Assembly: GCA_000745135.1 (NCBI GenBank)
Contig: JQNH01000001.1
Span: 2,108,001 to 2,172,000 of the forward strand
Source: Rhizobiales bacterium YIM 77505
Lineage (GTDB): Bacteria; Pseudomonadota; Alphaproteobacteria; Rhizobiales; Beijerinckiaceae
Direction: 5' to 3'
DNA: 64,000 bases
Shown: piece after piece, positions 46,693 through 55,632 of the stretch
Layout of the letters: each line of letters begins with the position of its first letter
Position numbering within the stretch: position 1 is the stretch's first letter
The notes under the pieces: model-generated
The model's input: only the letters and a program-made list of their open reading frames with translations
What the model was told of the DNA's origin: nothing
Database searches by the model: none
Program-made: the position numbers and the translations under genes

Positions 46693-47963
46693 CGGACTTC
46701 GCCTGGATCAGCGCGGCCCTGTCCTCCGCGCGCCCGCAGGCGCTCGGAGCCCTCCTGCGCTACTTCCGCGATCTCGACACCGCCGAGGAGGCTTTCCAAG
46801 AAGCCTGTCTCAAGGCCCTGAAGCATTGGCCCCAGAACGGACCGCCCCGGGACCCGGTGGCCTGGCTCATCTTCGTCGGCCGCAACATCGCCCTCGACCA
46901 GGTGCGGCGGCAACGCCGGCACGAGGCCCTGCCCGTCGAGGACAGCATCTCCGACCTCGAGGATGCGGAAGCAGACTTGGCGGAGCGGCTCGACAGCGCC
47001 GATTACCGGGACGACGTGCTACGTCTGCTCTTCATCTGCTGCCACCCGGACCTGCCGGCGACGCAGCAGATCGCGCTGGCGCTGCGCATCGTCTGTGGCC
47101 TCTCGGTCAAGCAGATCGCACGGGCCTTCCTGGTCAGCGAGAGCGCCATGGAACAGCGCATCACCCGCGCCAAGGCGCGCATCGCCGATGCGAACGTGCC
47201 CTTCGAAGCCCCGGGCGCCGTGGAGCGGGCGGAGCGCCTCGCCGCTGTCGCGGCCATGATCTACCTCCTCTTCAACGAGGGTTATTCGGCCGGCCGCGAC
47301 ACGGCGCAGGCGCGGGCCCCGCTCTGCGAAGAGGCGATCCGGCTCGCCCGGCTCCTGCTGCGCCTCTTCCCGAGCGAGCCCGAGATCATGGGGCTGACGG
47401 CCCTCCTTCTCCTGCAGCATTCCCGTGCCGCCGCGCGGTTCGATCCGGCGGGCGAGATCGTGCTTCTCGAAGACCAGGACCGTTCGCTCTGGGACCGCAG
47501 GCTCATCGCCGAGGGCCTGGCGCTGATCGACAAGGCAATGCGCCACCGGCGCACCGGCCCCTACCAGGTGCAGGCTGCCATCGCCGCGCTTCACGCCCGC
47601 GCCGGTCGAGCCGAGGATACCGACTGGGAGCAGATCGAACTCCTCTACGCCGCCCTCGAGCACCTCCAGCCCTCGCCCGTGGTGACCCTGAACCGAGCCG
47701 TGGCTGTCGCCAAGACCCAAGGTCCTGCGGCAGCGCTTGCCATGATCGAACCCTTGGCTGCGCGGCTCTCGGGCTACTTCTATTTCTTCGGCGTCAAGGG
47801 TGGCCTGCTCCTGCAGCTCGGACGCGCCGCGGAGGCCCGCATCGCCTTCGACCAAGCCATCGCGCTCGCCAACACGCCGGCGGAAGCGGCCCACATCCGC
47901 ATGCATCTCGACCGCCTGGCGAGGGAGGCCGCGCACGAAGCGGCCCCCGCCCCAGCCCGGTGA
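46689..47963 (+). CDS. RNA polymerase sigma factor, ECF42 type with C-terminal extension
   Basis: A 424-residue ECF sigma factor. Sigma-2 (about 18-80: DTAEEAFQEACLKALKHWP) and sigma-4 (about 115-165: SVKQIARAFLVSESAMEQRITRAK) are followed by a long helical, TPR-like tail (about 180-420: MIYLLFNEGYSAG..., TPAEAAHIRMHLDRL). The tail is the mark of the ECF42 group, which has no anti-sigma factor and usually sits next to DGPF genes. GTG start in a GTGA overlap. It probably controls its own operon; the stimulus is unknown. Confidence 0.92.
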   Translation: MTDFAWISAALSSARPQALGALLRYFRDLDTAEEAFQEACLKALKHWPQNGPPRDPVAWLIFVGRNIALDQVRRQRRHEALPVEDSISDLEDAEADLAERLDSADYRDDVLRLLFICCHPDLPATQQIALALRIVCGLSVKQIARAFLVSESAMEQRITRAKARIADANVPFEAPGAVERAERLAAVAAMIYLLFNEGYSAGRDTAQARAPLCEEAIRLARLLLRLFPSEPEIMGLTALLLLQHSRAAARFDPAGEIVLLEDQDRSLWDRRLIAEGLALIDKAMRHRRTGPYQVQAAIAALHARAGRAEDTDWEQIELLYAALEHLQPSPVVTLNRAVAVAKTQGPAAALAMIEPLAARLSGYFYFFGVKGGLLLQLGRAAEARIAFDQAIALANTPAEAAHIRMHLDRLAREAAHEAAPAPAR

Positions 47964-48100
47964 ACCGACGCCGGGCGCAAGCCGGGTCTCAAGATTTTCC
48001 TGCCGTCCTGTCGGCCCGGCGCAGCCCCGCGCGTCCTTGGGGTGCGCCGGTCGCGCTCCGATGCGGCCGGCTTTTCGATGGAAGCAGCCAGGGGAGAGAC

Positions 48101-48538
48101 ATGAGCAACACAGCGACGACCGAAGCTTCGGCACAACAGGCCCATCCCGCCGCGCTCGGCGGCGTCGTGCCGTATCTGAGCGTCGGCGGGGCCGTCACGG
48201 CGGCCGAGTTCTACAAGAGGGCGTTCGAGGCCGAGGAGGTCGCGCGCCATCCGGTCGACGACCAGGGCCGGACCATGCACATCCACCTCTACATCAACGG
48301 CGGCTCGCTGATGCTCAGCGATCCATACCCCGAGCACGGCCATCCGCTGCAGACACCTCAAGCGTTCAGCCTCCTCCTGCCCGTCAAGGACATCGACGCC
48401 TGGTGGAAGCGCGCGGTCGATGCGGGGGCGGAGGTCGTCATGCCCCTCCAGGTGATGTTCTGGGGCGACCGCTATGGCCAGCTCCGCGACCCCTTCGGGG
48501 TGCTCTGGGCCATGAACGCGCCCGTCAAGGCGTCCTGA
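48101..48538 (+). CDS. VOC family (PhnB-like) protein
   Basis: A 145-residue glyoxalase/bleomycin-resistance-type fold. GGVVPYLSVGGAVTAAEFYKRAF and QVMFWGDRYGQLRDPFGVLWAMN are PhnB-like blocks, while MHIHLYINGGSLMLSD carries a His of the metal-site region. ATG at 48101 follows GGGGAGAGAC. It belongs to the ECF42 operon and may detoxify or bind a small molecule (inference). Confidence 0.88.
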   Translation: MSNTATTEASAQQAHPAALGGVVPYLSVGGAVTAAEFYKRAFEAEEVARHPVDDQGRTMHIHLYINGGSLMLSDPYPEHGHPLQTPQAFSLLLPVKDIDAWWKRAVDAGAEVVMPLQVMFWGDRYGQLRDPFGVLWAMNAPVKAS

Positions 48539-48579
48539 CGAGCCATCCCCCCATCGTGACCGAGCCCAAGGAGAGATCC

Positions 48580-48930
48580 ATGTCCTATGTCGACGGTTTC
48601 GTGCTTGCCGTGCCGAAGGAGAAATTCGCCGAATACCAACTGATCGCCCGCGAGGCCGGCGAGGTGTGGAAGGAGCACGGCGCCCTCGCCTATGTCGAGT
48701 GCATCGGGGACGATGTTCCTTACGGCGAACTCACCTCCTTTCCCCGCGCCGTGCAGGCGAAGGACGACGAGGTCGTCGTCTTCTCCTGGATCATCTACGC
48801 CTCCCGAGAGGCGCGCGACGAGATCATGAGGAAGGTCATGGCCGATCCGCGCCTCAAGGGCCCAGCCGATATGCCCTTCGACACCAAGCGCCTGATCTAT
48901 GGCGGCTTCAAGGTGTTCCTGGAACTCTAG
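48580..48930 (+). CDS. DUF1428 family protein
   Basis: A 116-residue protein starting MSYVDGFVLAVPKEKFAEY, with ELTSFPRAVQAKDDEVVVFSWI and MPFDTKRLIYGGF, matching DUF1428, a ferredoxin-like alpha-beta barrel family of unknown function. AAGGAG lies 7 bp before the start. It is the last gene of the ECF42 operon. Confidence 0.9.
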   Translation: MSYVDGFVLAVPKEKFAEYQLIAREAGEVWKEHGALAYVECIGDDVPYGELTSFPRAVQAKDDEVVVFSWIIYASREARDEIMRKVMADPRLKGPADMPFDTKRLIYGGFKVFLEL

Positions 48931-49116
48931 CGGCGCCCACACAGCTTGCCCGCCCTTTTCCCGATGCGGCCCCCGGGCCCTCACCTTTCCAGGCGTGTCG
49001 TTGCCAGCGAGCCACGCGCCTGGATCAGCTCTAGCGACGGAACTTAACCAAATCTCAACCAGGTATGCATGTAGCGCAATTCCGGCGCGCGGCCCGCGGC
49101 CTCGCTGAGGTGCGCT

Positions 49117-49134
49117 GCAGCACATATATGCTGC
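49117..49134. promoter_or_regulatory. inverted repeat in the DUF1127 gene promoter region
   Basis: GCAGCA-CATATA-TGCTGC is a perfect 6-bp inverted repeat with a 6-nt spacer, within an imperfect longer symmetry, about 65 bp upstream of the DUF1127 start. It is a plausible operator for a dimeric regulator; no protein can be named. Confidence 0.4.
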
Positions 49135-49197
49135 GTTGCACAAACTAACACAAAGCATCCGGGGCCGCTCTCGACCCCCAACTCAAGGAAGATCCCC

Positions 49198-49353
49198 ATG
49201 TTCATGTCCTGGATCCTTTCGAAGATTCGCGCCTATTTCCGCTATCGCGAGACAGTGCGCGAGCTCTCGCAGCTCAGCGATCGCGAGCTCGAGGATCTCG
49301 GCATCTCCCGCTACGACATCGACCGTATCGCCAAGACGCACGCGGCCGTCTAA
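49198..49353 (+). CDS. DUF1127 small protein (YjiS-like)
   Basis: A 51-residue basic protein: MFMSWILSKIRAYFRYRETV then RELSQLSDRELEDLGISRYDI, the full DUF1127 core with its hydrophobic-arginine N-terminus. AAGGAAGA sits 5-9 bp upstream. Rhizobial DUF1127 proteins affect phosphate, carbon or polyamine metabolism, partly as RNA-binding regulators. A strong terminator follows it and a palindromic site precedes it, so it is a monocistronic, probably tightly regulated, gene. Confidence 0.93.
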   Translation: MFMSWILSKIRAYFRYRETVRELSQLSDRELEDLGISRYDIDRIAKTHAAV

Positions 49354-49379
49354 GACGGCGTCAGTGACCGGATCCTGCG

Positions 49380-49404
49380 GCGCCCGCCCCTCGGCGGGCG
49401 CTTT
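49380..49404 (+). terminator. intrinsic terminator after DUF1127 gene
   Basis: A 9-bp perfect GC stem (GCGCCCGCC with GGCGGGCGC) and a 4-nt loop CCTC are followed by TTTGC, 27 bp after the DUF1127 stop. The T-run is short, as is common in high-GC genomes. Confidence 0.75.
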
Positions 49405-49466
49405 GCTGTGGGCGTGCCGGCGCAGAGCCGCTTGATCCCGCGGGGCGGCAAACGATATCGCAGGGC

Positions 49467-50888
49467 ATGAGCACCTCTCTCCCGCCCGTTCACGTCATCG
49501 GCGGCGGCCTCGCCGGATCGGAGGCCGCCTGGCAGATCGCTCAAGCCGGCGTCCCCGTGGTCCTGCACGAGATGCGCCCCGTGCGCGGAACCGAGGCGCA
49601 CAAGACGGCCGGTCTTGCCGAGCTCGTCTGTTCCAACTCCTTCCGCTCCGACGATGCCGAGACGAATGCGGTCGGACTTCTGCACCAGGAGATGCGGCGG
49701 CTCGGCTCCCTCATCATGGCCAAGGGCGACGCCCACCAGGTTCCGGCCGGCGGCGCGCTTGCCGTCGACCGGGAGGGGTTTTCCGCCGCGGTGACGGCGG
49801 CGCTCGAAGCACACCCGCTCGTGACCATCCGCCGTGAGGAGATCACCGGATTGCCGCCGGAGGAGTGGGATTCGGTGATCATCGCCACCGGCCCCCTCAC
49901 CTCACCTGCCCTGGCGGACGCGGTCCGAGCCCTCACAGGGGAGCGGGAGCTCGCCTTCTTCGACGCCATTGCACCGATCGTCTATCGCGACAGCATCGAC
50001 ATGAGCATCGCCTGGTTCCAGTCCCGCTACGACAAGGCGGGACCTGGCGGCACGGGCGCCGACTACATCAACTGCCCGCTCGATCGCGACCAGTACGAGG
50101 CCTTCGTCGATGCCCTGCTGGCCGGCGAAAAGACGAGCTTCAAGGAATGGGAGGCGGAGACTCCCTATTTCGACGGTTGCCTGCCCATAGAAGTCATGGC
50201 CGAGCGGGGGCGCGAGACCCTGCGTCACGGCCCGATGAAGCCCGTCGGCCTCACCAATCCCCACCGGCCGGACCGGAAACCCTATGCGGTCGTGCAGCTT
50301 CGGCAGGACAATGCGCTTGGCACGCTGTTCAACATGGTCGGCTTTCAGACCAAGCTGAAATATGGCGAGCAGACCCGCATCTTCCGGATGATACCGGGCC
50401 TTGAGAAGGCAGAATTCGCGCGTCTCGGAGGCCTGCACCGCAACACCTATCTCAACTCGCCGCGGCTCCTCGACCCGACGCTGCGCCTCAAGGTCATGCC
50501 GCGCCTGCGCTTTGCCGGCCAGATCACCGGCTGCGAAGGCTATGTGGAGAGCGCCGCCGTCGGCCTGATGGCCGGCCGCTTCGCCGCCGCCGAGCGGCTC
50601 GGACGACCGCTCCGCCCGCTGCCCGTGACGACGGCCATGGGAGCGCTCATCAACCACATCACCGGCGGGCACATCGAGACCATCGACGAAGGCCCGCGCT
50701 CCTTCCAGCCGATGAACGTCAATTTCGGGCTCTTCCCGCCCCTCGAGCGGGCGTTGAAGGGCGAAGACGGCCAGCGTCTCAGAGGATCCGCCAAGGCGCT
50801 CGCCCGGAAGAAGGCCTTGACCGATCGCGCCCGCGCCGATCTCGACGCCTGGCTTGCGGCGGATCGCCTGCCTGCGGCAGCCGAGTAG
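49467..50888 (+). CDS. trmFO: FADH2/folate-dependent tRNA (uracil-54-C5) methyltransferase TrmFO
   Basis: Makes the T54 methyl group of tRNA with methylenetetrahydrofolate and FAD. 473 residues. The FAD motif [16 protein letters not shown] begins at residue 10, and the catalytic-site block [20 protein letters not shown] lies near residue 50. [18 protein letters not shown] and MGALINHIT close the family fold. It begins about 60 bp after the DUF1127 terminator and appears monocistronic. Confidence 0.95.
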   Translation: MSTSLPPVHVIGGGLAGSEAAWQIAQAGVPVVLHEMRPVRGTEAHKTAGLAELVCSNSFRSDDAETNAVGLLHQEMRRLGSLIMAKGDAHQVPAGGALAVDREGFSAAVTAALEAHPLVTIRREEITGLPPEEWDSVIIATGPLTSPALADAVRALTGERELAFFDAIAPIVYRDSIDMSIAWFQSRYDKAGPGGTGADYINCPLDRDQYEAFVDALLAGEKTSFKEWEAETPYFDGCLPIEVMAERGRETLRHGPMKPVGLTNPHRPDRKPYAVVQLRQDNALGTLFNMVGFQTKLKYGEQTRIFRMIPGLEKAEFARLGGLHRNTYLNSPRLLDPTLRLKVMPRLRFAGQITGCEGYVESAAVGLMAGRFAAAERLGRPLRPLPVTTAMGALINHITGGHIETIDEGPRSFQPMNVNFGLFPPLERALKGEDGQRLRGSAKALARKKALTDRARADLDAWLAADRLPAAAE

Positions 50889-51228
50889 CGGGCGACCTCC
50901 GTACTGATGTAGCGCTACAGAAGAAGGAGCCGCTCCGCGGCGAGTTATTGCGCTGCTTTCCCGGATGCGTGGAGCGCGAAGCGGAACGCAGTCCAGGACG
51001 GAAGCGCAAGACTCTGCTGCGAAGCAGCACCGCATGAATGACGTCCCAAGAGCACGCCCCCCGACCGCGAATCGACCCGATCGGGCAAGGCTGTAGGATG
51101 ACGGCGCCGCTGGAAGGCGTGCCATTGCGTGTGACCGGGCTCACAGCCAGACGCGCCTGGGCTTGCGAGCCTGTGCTGGCGCGCCGGCTTCCGACGGGGT
51201 CGCCGGCGTCTGTCCAAGGAGAGCCCAT
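50889..51228. other. intergenic region with dispersed repeat copy A
   Basis: A 340-bp gap between trmFO and a small secreted protein gene, without a convincing ORF. It contains the palindrome TGTAGCGCTACA at 50908-50919, and a hairpin (TGCTGC-GAA-GCAGCA, within 51010-51030) plus ACCCGATCGG...AGGCTGT (51075-51094) that recur at 62073-62160. The ribosome binding site AAGGAGAG precedes the 51229 start. Confidence 0.6.
51010..51094. repeat. dispersed intergenic repeat, copy A
   Basis: The 21-mer GACTCTGCTGCGAAGCAGCA plus C is identical to 62073-62093. A second shared block, ACCGC...ACCCGATCGG...AGGCTGT, follows about 35 bp later in both copies with a few mismatches. Both copies are intergenic and in the same orientation. 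The hairpin core suggests a REP-like or small palindromic element. Confidence 0.65.
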
Positions 51229-51513
51229 ATGAGACTCATCGCTCTTGCCCTCGCCGTGACGGCCGCGGGGGTCGCCGGATCCTCCGCCGCGATGGCCGGC
51301 GGGCTCGGTTGGGGGCCGCGCTACAACGACCACCTGAGTTCCTATGAGGGCCGCCCGCTCGGCCCGCCGGTCAGCGCTTACGGGCCGGTCTATGACGACG
51401 GCGACCCGCGCTCCCTCTACTCGCCACGCTATGACTATGTGCGTGGCCGGCTCGTGGTGACGCCGGGCGAGGTCACCTACCCGGCGCGCCGCCGCTACCG
51501 CCCATCATACTAA
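51229..51513 (+). CDS. small secreted protein, Tyr/Pro/Arg-rich
   Basis: A 94-residue protein with a clear signal peptide (MRLIALALAVTAAGVAGSSA, cleaved near AMA) and a mature part rich in Tyr, Pro, Gly and Arg (YSPRYDYVRGRLVV, YPARRRYRPSY). AAGGAGAG is 7-8 bp upstream. No domain recognised; similar short tyrosine-rich exported proteins are common in Rhizobiales and of unknown function. Confidence 0.7.
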   Translation: MRLIALALAVTAAGVAGSSAAMAGGLGWGPRYNDHLSSYEGRPLGPPVSAYGPVYDDGDPRSLYSPRYDYVRGRLVVTPGEVTYPARRRYRPSY

Positions 51514-51599
51514 CCGAAGACCAGCGAGCGCCTCCTCGTTCTTCCGCCCGATGGGAGCGTTGGAGAGGGGCGGCGCCGGGCATGGCGCTGCTGGCTCCA

Positions 51600-52472
51600 T
51601 CAGATTGGACGGCGCGCCATGCGTCGGGCCGCGCGCCAGAGCGTCCATTGCCTGCGCCACTGCGGCAGGTCGACCGCGGTCCGGAACGGGTCGTAGTCCG
51701 GACGCTCCATGCGGGCGAGATAGGGCTCGACGAGCGCTGTCGGCAAGAACGCCGGAGTGATCTCCGGCGCGACCGTGGGCGCGAGCGAGCGGGCGCGACG
51801 CAGATGATCGCGGGCGATCGCGCGCATCTCGGAAAGCGCCGCATCGATGCCGGGGCCGCCCCGCCCGAGGGCGATGTCCTCGCGCGACACGCCGTGGCGC
51901 TCAAGCACCTGCATGGGCAGGAATACCTGCCCGCGCCGCGCATGCCAGGGAAAGGCGCGCAGCAGGCCCGCGATGGCATAGGCGACGCCGCCATGCCCCG
52001 CCGCATCCGCCGCTCCGGGATCGCGGCCCTGCGCAAGGATCAGGCTCGCCAGGCGGATCAGGGCCGAGGAGGTCTCGCCGCAATAGCCTTCGAGCGCCGC
52101 GAGGGTCGGCATGGGATCGTCGTAGAGGTCGAAGGTCCGGGCGTCGATGAGGTCGACGAGGGCCTGCCGCGGCAGGCGGAAGGCGACGATCGCCGCGTCG
52201 AGGCTTGCCGCGACGGGATGGCCGCGCACATTGCCCCTCACCTCGCCTTGCAGGGCGTCCCGCCACCACTGCAAGCGGATTTCACCGGGCATGGGCTCGC
52301 TCACCACCTCGCGCACCCGCGCGATCTCCAGGTTGAAAGCATACAGGGCGTAAAGATGCGGCCGTTTGTCGGCCGGCGCGAAGAGGGTCGCGAAATAACG
52401 ATCCGGGTCGCCCTGGCGCACCAGCGCCTCGCAATGACGCTGGGCCTCGGCGAGATTGGATTCTGAGGTCAT
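51600..52472 (-). CDS. squalene/phytoene synthase-like protein (NDUFAF6-like)
   Basis: A 290-residue helical protein of the trans-isoprenyl synthase fold: YFATLFAPADKRPHLYALYAFN, EIRLQWWRDAL and DARTFDLYDDPM with only part of the Asp-rich metal sites of true phytoene synthases. Its place two genes after secF and next to the Mth938-like gene is conserved in alphaproteobacteria and matches the mitochondrial complex I assembly factor NDUFAF6, so complex I assembly is more likely than isoprenoid synthesis (inference from family and context). Confidence 0.82.
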   Translation of the reverse strand: MTSESNLAEAQRHCEALVRQGDPDRYFATLFAPADKRPHLYALYAFNLEIARVREVVSEPMPGEIRLQWWRDALQGEVRGNVRGHPVAASLDAAIVAFRLPRQALVDLIDARTFDLYDDPMPTLAALEGYCGETSSALIRLASLILAQGRDPGAADAAGHGGVAYAIAGLLRAFPWHARRGQVFLPMQVLERHGVSREDIALGRGGPGIDAALSEMRAIARDHLRRARSLAPTVAPEITPAFLPTALVEPYLARMERPDYDPFRTAVDLPQWRRQWTLWRAARRMARRPI

Positions 52473-52487
52473 GCTGGTTTTCCGGAC

Positions 52488-52577
52488 GTCATCCCGGGCC
52501 GGGCCTCCGGCTCGGGGCCGCGATGACCGTCGCTACGCCTGGTACCGTCATTTTGGGGACCTCGGCCTGGATGACGG
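52488..52577. repeat. paired palindromic intergenic elements
   Basis: GTCATC...GATGAC (52488-52527, with GGGCC/GGCC symmetry inside) and CCGTCAT...ATGACGG (about 52545-52577) are two palindromes in the 175-bp gap between the squalene/phytoene-like and Mth938-like genes. The GTCATCCCGGGC form is the common look of dispersed palindromic repeats of Rhizobiales. Confidence 0.5.
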
Positions 52578-52647
52578 AAAGGGTGACGGAGCCGGCCGGC
52601 CTCCCCTTCCGTCTCGAGGCTTTGCCCGGCTCCGGCCGGCATCACAG

Positions 52648-53028
52648 CTATGGTACCGCGACCAAGGCGGCCGCGACCCTCCTATTCTCGGCGAGCAGGA
52701 TGTTGTAGGTGCGCGCCGCGGCGCCGGTCTGCATCACGTCGACCGACATGCCTGCCGCGCGGAAGCGCTGCCGCAAGCCGTCCGCCAGCGGCACAGGGCA
52801 CTCGCCAGCGCCGATCAGAAGGATCTCGATCTCGGCTGCCTCCATGAAGACGTCGGCAAAAGCGTCGTCCGTCCAGTCGGCCGGCGAGCGGACCGCCCAG
52901 GCCTTCACCCCGGACGGAAGCGCCAGAATGGAGCCGCGGTGGGACATGTCGGCGAAGCGGAAGCCGCCATTGCCATAGGCATCGATGGGATGTCGACCGG
53001 GGACGAACCCCTGGTAGATCGGAGCCAT
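52648..53028 (-). CDS. Mth938-like domain protein (NDUFAF3-like)
   Basis: A 126-residue DUF498/Mth938 fold protein: GNGGFRFADMSHRGSILALPSGV, EIEILLIGAGECPVPL and MQTGAAARTYNILLAENRRVAAALV (in part). Human NDUFAF3, a complex I assembly factor, has this fold, and the gene order secD-secF-Mth938 is conserved in alphaproteobacteria. ATG at 53028 starts 4 bp after the secF stop, so it is in the sec operon. A few residues of a Met/Ile start alternatives exist upstream in frame but overlap secF. Confidence 0.85.
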   Translation of the reverse strand: MAPIYQGFVPGRHPIDAYGNGGFRFADMSHRGSILALPSGVKAWAVRSPADWTDDAFADVFMEAAEIEILLIGAGECPVPLADGLRQRFRAAGMSVDVMQTGAAARTYNILLAENRRVAAALVAVP

Positions 53029-53032
53029 GATC

Positions 53033-53971
53033 TCACTCGGCCGGCTGCACCGCCTTCGCGCCCGCCGGCGCCACCTCGCCCGGCTTGAGGCCAAGATATG
53101 CAAGGACCGGAGCCGCGATGAACACGGATGAATAGGTGCCGACCACCAAGCCGAACAGCATGGCGTAGGCGAAGCTCTTGATGACCTCGCCCCCGAACAG
53201 CGCGAGCGCGATCAAGGCAATGAACACCGAGATGCCGGTGAGGATCGTGCGCGAGAGCGTCGCGTTGATGGAGAGGTCGATAAGCTCGAATGTGCTCAGG
53301 CGCTTGTATTTGCGGAGAACCTCACGGATGCGGTCGTAGACCACCACCGTGTCGTTGATCGAGTAGCCCAGGATGGTCAGGATCGCGGCGATCGAGGTCA
53401 TGTTGAACTCGATCTGCGTCAGCGCGAAGAAGCCGATGGTGAGCACCAGGTCGTGCAGCGTGGCCACCACGCCGCCAAGCGCGAACTGCCATTCGAAGCG
53501 GAACCACAGATAGACGAGCACGCCGACAATCGCGAGAATCACGCCGAGGGTGCCCGACTGCACGAGCTCGCCGGACACGCGCGGGCCGACCACCTCGATC
53601 CGGCGGAATTCGTATTGATTGCCGAAGGTTTCGCGCAGGCGGTTGACGACGTTCTGCTGCGCCTGCTCGCCGCCGGGCTGCAGCTCGACGCGCAGCGAGA
53701 CGTCGAGCGGGGTGCCGAATTGCTGCACCTCGACCTCGCCGAAGCCGAGCGCATTCGCTCTCTCCCGAATATCGCCGATCTCCGCCGCGCCCGAACGCGA
53801 CTGCAGCTCGACGAGCGTTCCGCCCTTGAAGTCGATGCCGAAATTCATCCCCCACGCGAAGAACAGGACCACCGAGAGGATCGACAGGGCGGCCGAGAGG
53901 GGAAACATCACGCGGCGCAGCCGCATGAAATGGAACTTGGTTTCGGTCGGGATGTACTGGACGAGCCACAT
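53033..53971 (-). CDS. secF: protein translocase subunit SecF
   Basis: A 312-residue membrane protein of the SecDF-YajC complex that uses the proton gradient to pull proteins out of the Sec channel. Six transmembrane segments; GIDFKGGTLVELQSR starts the periplasmic domain and ILGYSINDTVVVYDRIREVL is the conserved TM4-loop signature. It starts 12 bp after secD. Confidence 0.96.
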   Translation of the reverse strand: MWLVQYIPTETKFHFMRLRRVMFPLSAALSILSVVLFFAWGMNFGIDFKGGTLVELQSRSGAAEIGDIRERANALGFGEVEVQQFGTPLDVSLRVELQPGGEQAQQNVVNRLRETFGNQYEFRRIEVVGPRVSGELVQSGTLGVILAIVGVLVYLWFRFEWQFALGGVVATLHDLVLTIGFFALTQIEFNMTSIAAILTILGYSINDTVVVYDRIREVLRKYKRLSTFELIDLSINATLSRTILTGISVFIALIALALFGGEVIKSFAYAMLFGLVVGTYSSVFIAAPVLAYLGLKPGEVAPAGAKAVQPAE

Positions 53972-53983
53972 CGGAGCGAACTC

Positions 53984-55603
53984 TCAAGCGATCGCGATGC
54001 GCTGCGGGCGTCTCACCCGGAACCACACCGCCACCATCAGCCGGGTGAGTGTATAGGCGGTGAAGACCGTCGTGATGATGCCAAGGGTGAGCGTGACGGC
54101 GAAACCGCGCACGGGCCCGGTGCCGACAAAGAAAAGTGCGCCCGCGGCGATGAAGGTGGTCAGGTTGGCGTCGATGATGGTCGCGAGCGCCCGCGCGAAG
54201 CCGGCGTCGAGGGACGAGGCCGCCGAGCGCCCCAGCCGCTGCTCTTCCCGGACACGCTCGTAGATGAGCACGTTCGAGTCGACTGCCATGCCGATGGTGA
54301 GCACGAGACCTGCAATGCCAGGCAGGGTAAGCGTCGCGCCGAGGGCCGACATGACCCCAAGGATCAGCACGACGTTGACCACGAGCGCAATGGTCGCGAT
54401 CACGCCGAAGAAGCCATAGGCCAGCACCATGAAGACGATGACGCCGGCAGATCCCACCAGCGAGGCGATGACGCCGGCGCGGATGGAGTCCTGTCCAAGC
54501 CCTGGGCCGATGGTGCGCTCCTCGACGATGGTGAGCTTGGCCGGCAGGGCCCCCGCCCTGAGCAGGACGGCCAGATCGTTGGCCTGCTGAACGGTGAAGC
54601 GGCCGGAGATCTGCCCCGAGCCGCCGGTGATCGGCTGCAGGATGCGCGGCGCCGAGATCACCTTGTTGTCGAGGACGATGGCAAGCAGGCGACCGACATT
54701 CTCCGACGTCGCCTGCCCGAAGCGCTGCGCGCCGCGGACGTTGAAGCGGAAATTGACGATCGGCTCGCTGGTGCGCTGGTCGAAGCCGGGCGAAGCGTCG
54801 GTGAGGTCGGCGCCTTCCACGATCACCCGCCGCTCGATCGGGATACGTTGGCCCGGGTTCTCGGCGCTCTCGAGCATGTCCACGTCGACGGCGCCGGGCT
54901 CGGCGACCATGCGGAACTCGAGCTTGGCGGTGGTGCCGAGGATCTCCTTCAGCCGCTGCGGGTCCTGAAGCCCAGGCACCTGCACCAGGATCCGATCCGC
55001 CCCTTGGCGCTGGATGTTGGGTTCGGTGGTGCCAAGCGCATCCACCCGCCGCCGCAGCACCTCCATCGCCTGGTCGATAGCGCGGCGGACGCGGTCGGCG
55101 ATCCCCTGCTCAGTGAGGACGAGCTGGATGGCGCCGTCAGGGGCTTCCGTCACTTCGATGGTGCGGGCGCCGGTCTGCCCGAGGATGGGATTGGTGATGG
55201 GTTGCGAGAGTTCGCGCAGCTTGGGCAGGAGACGCTCGCGATCGTCCGCCTCAGGCACCCGAAGCTGCACGCCCCTCTGGATCGGCTGGATGCCGCCCGG
55301 GACGCTCGCCCTCGTCTCCCGCAGGACCCGGCGGACGTCGTCGCGGAGCTGGTTCACCATGCCTGACCGCCCCTGGACGAGATCCTGTACGTCCACCTCG
55401 AGCAGGACATGGGAGCCGCCCTGCAGGTCGAGCCCGAGCGTGATGGCCCTCGTCGGCACCACCCAGGAGGGCACCCAGCGGGGCAGCGACTGCGCCAGGG
55501 CGGCGCGCCGGTCGGCGCTGATCAGGTTGGGTGCGGCAAGCACGCAGCCATAGAGGACGACGGCCAGGATGGCGAGGATCTTCGCGGTCGAGAAACGGAG
55601 CAT
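53984..55603 (-). CDS. secD: protein translocase subunit SecD
   Basis: A 539-residue RND-superfamily membrane protein. The first TM helix is followed by LGLDLQGGSHVLLEVD (motif D1, about residue 57), a large periplasmic domain, then GQDSIRAGVIASLVGS-type TM region with GMAVDSNVLIYERVREE (about 430) near the end. It forms the proton-driven export engine with SecF. It is downstream of yajC by 29 bp in the same operon. Confidence 0.96.
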   Translation of the reverse strand: MLRFSTAKILAILAVVLYGCVLAAPNLISADRRAALAQSLPRWVPSWVVPTRAITLGLDLQGGSHVLLEVDVQDLVQGRSGMVNQLRDDVRRVLRETRASVPGGIQPIQRGVQLRVPEADDRERLLPKLRELSQPITNPILGQTGARTIEVTEAPDGAIQLVLTEQGIADRVRRAIDQAMEVLRRRVDALGTTEPNIQRQGADRILVQVPGLQDPQRLKEILGTTAKLEFRMVAEPGAVDVDMLESAENPGQRIPIERRVIVEGADLTDASPGFDQRTSEPIVNFRFNVRGAQRFGQATSENVGRLLAIVLDNKVISAPRILQPITGGSGQISGRFTVQQANDLAVLLRAGALPAKLTIVEERTIGPGLGQDSIRAGVIASLVGSAGVIVFMVLAYGFFGVIATIALVVNVVLILGVMSALGATLTLPGIAGLVLTIGMAVDSNVLIYERVREEQRLGRSAASSLDAGFARALATIIDANLTTFIAAGALFFVGTGPVRGFAVTLTLGIITTVFTAYTLTRLMVAVWFRVRRPQRIAIA

Positions 55604-55632
55604 CTCAGTTCAACCCTCCAGCGCCCCGCCGC

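Noticed and set aside
53453-55366. 637-codon plus-strand frame antisense to secD and secF
   Set aside because: secD and secF on the minus strand are unambiguous; the antisense frame is rich in His, Asp, Arg and Glu, the usual composition of GC-rich antisense shadows.
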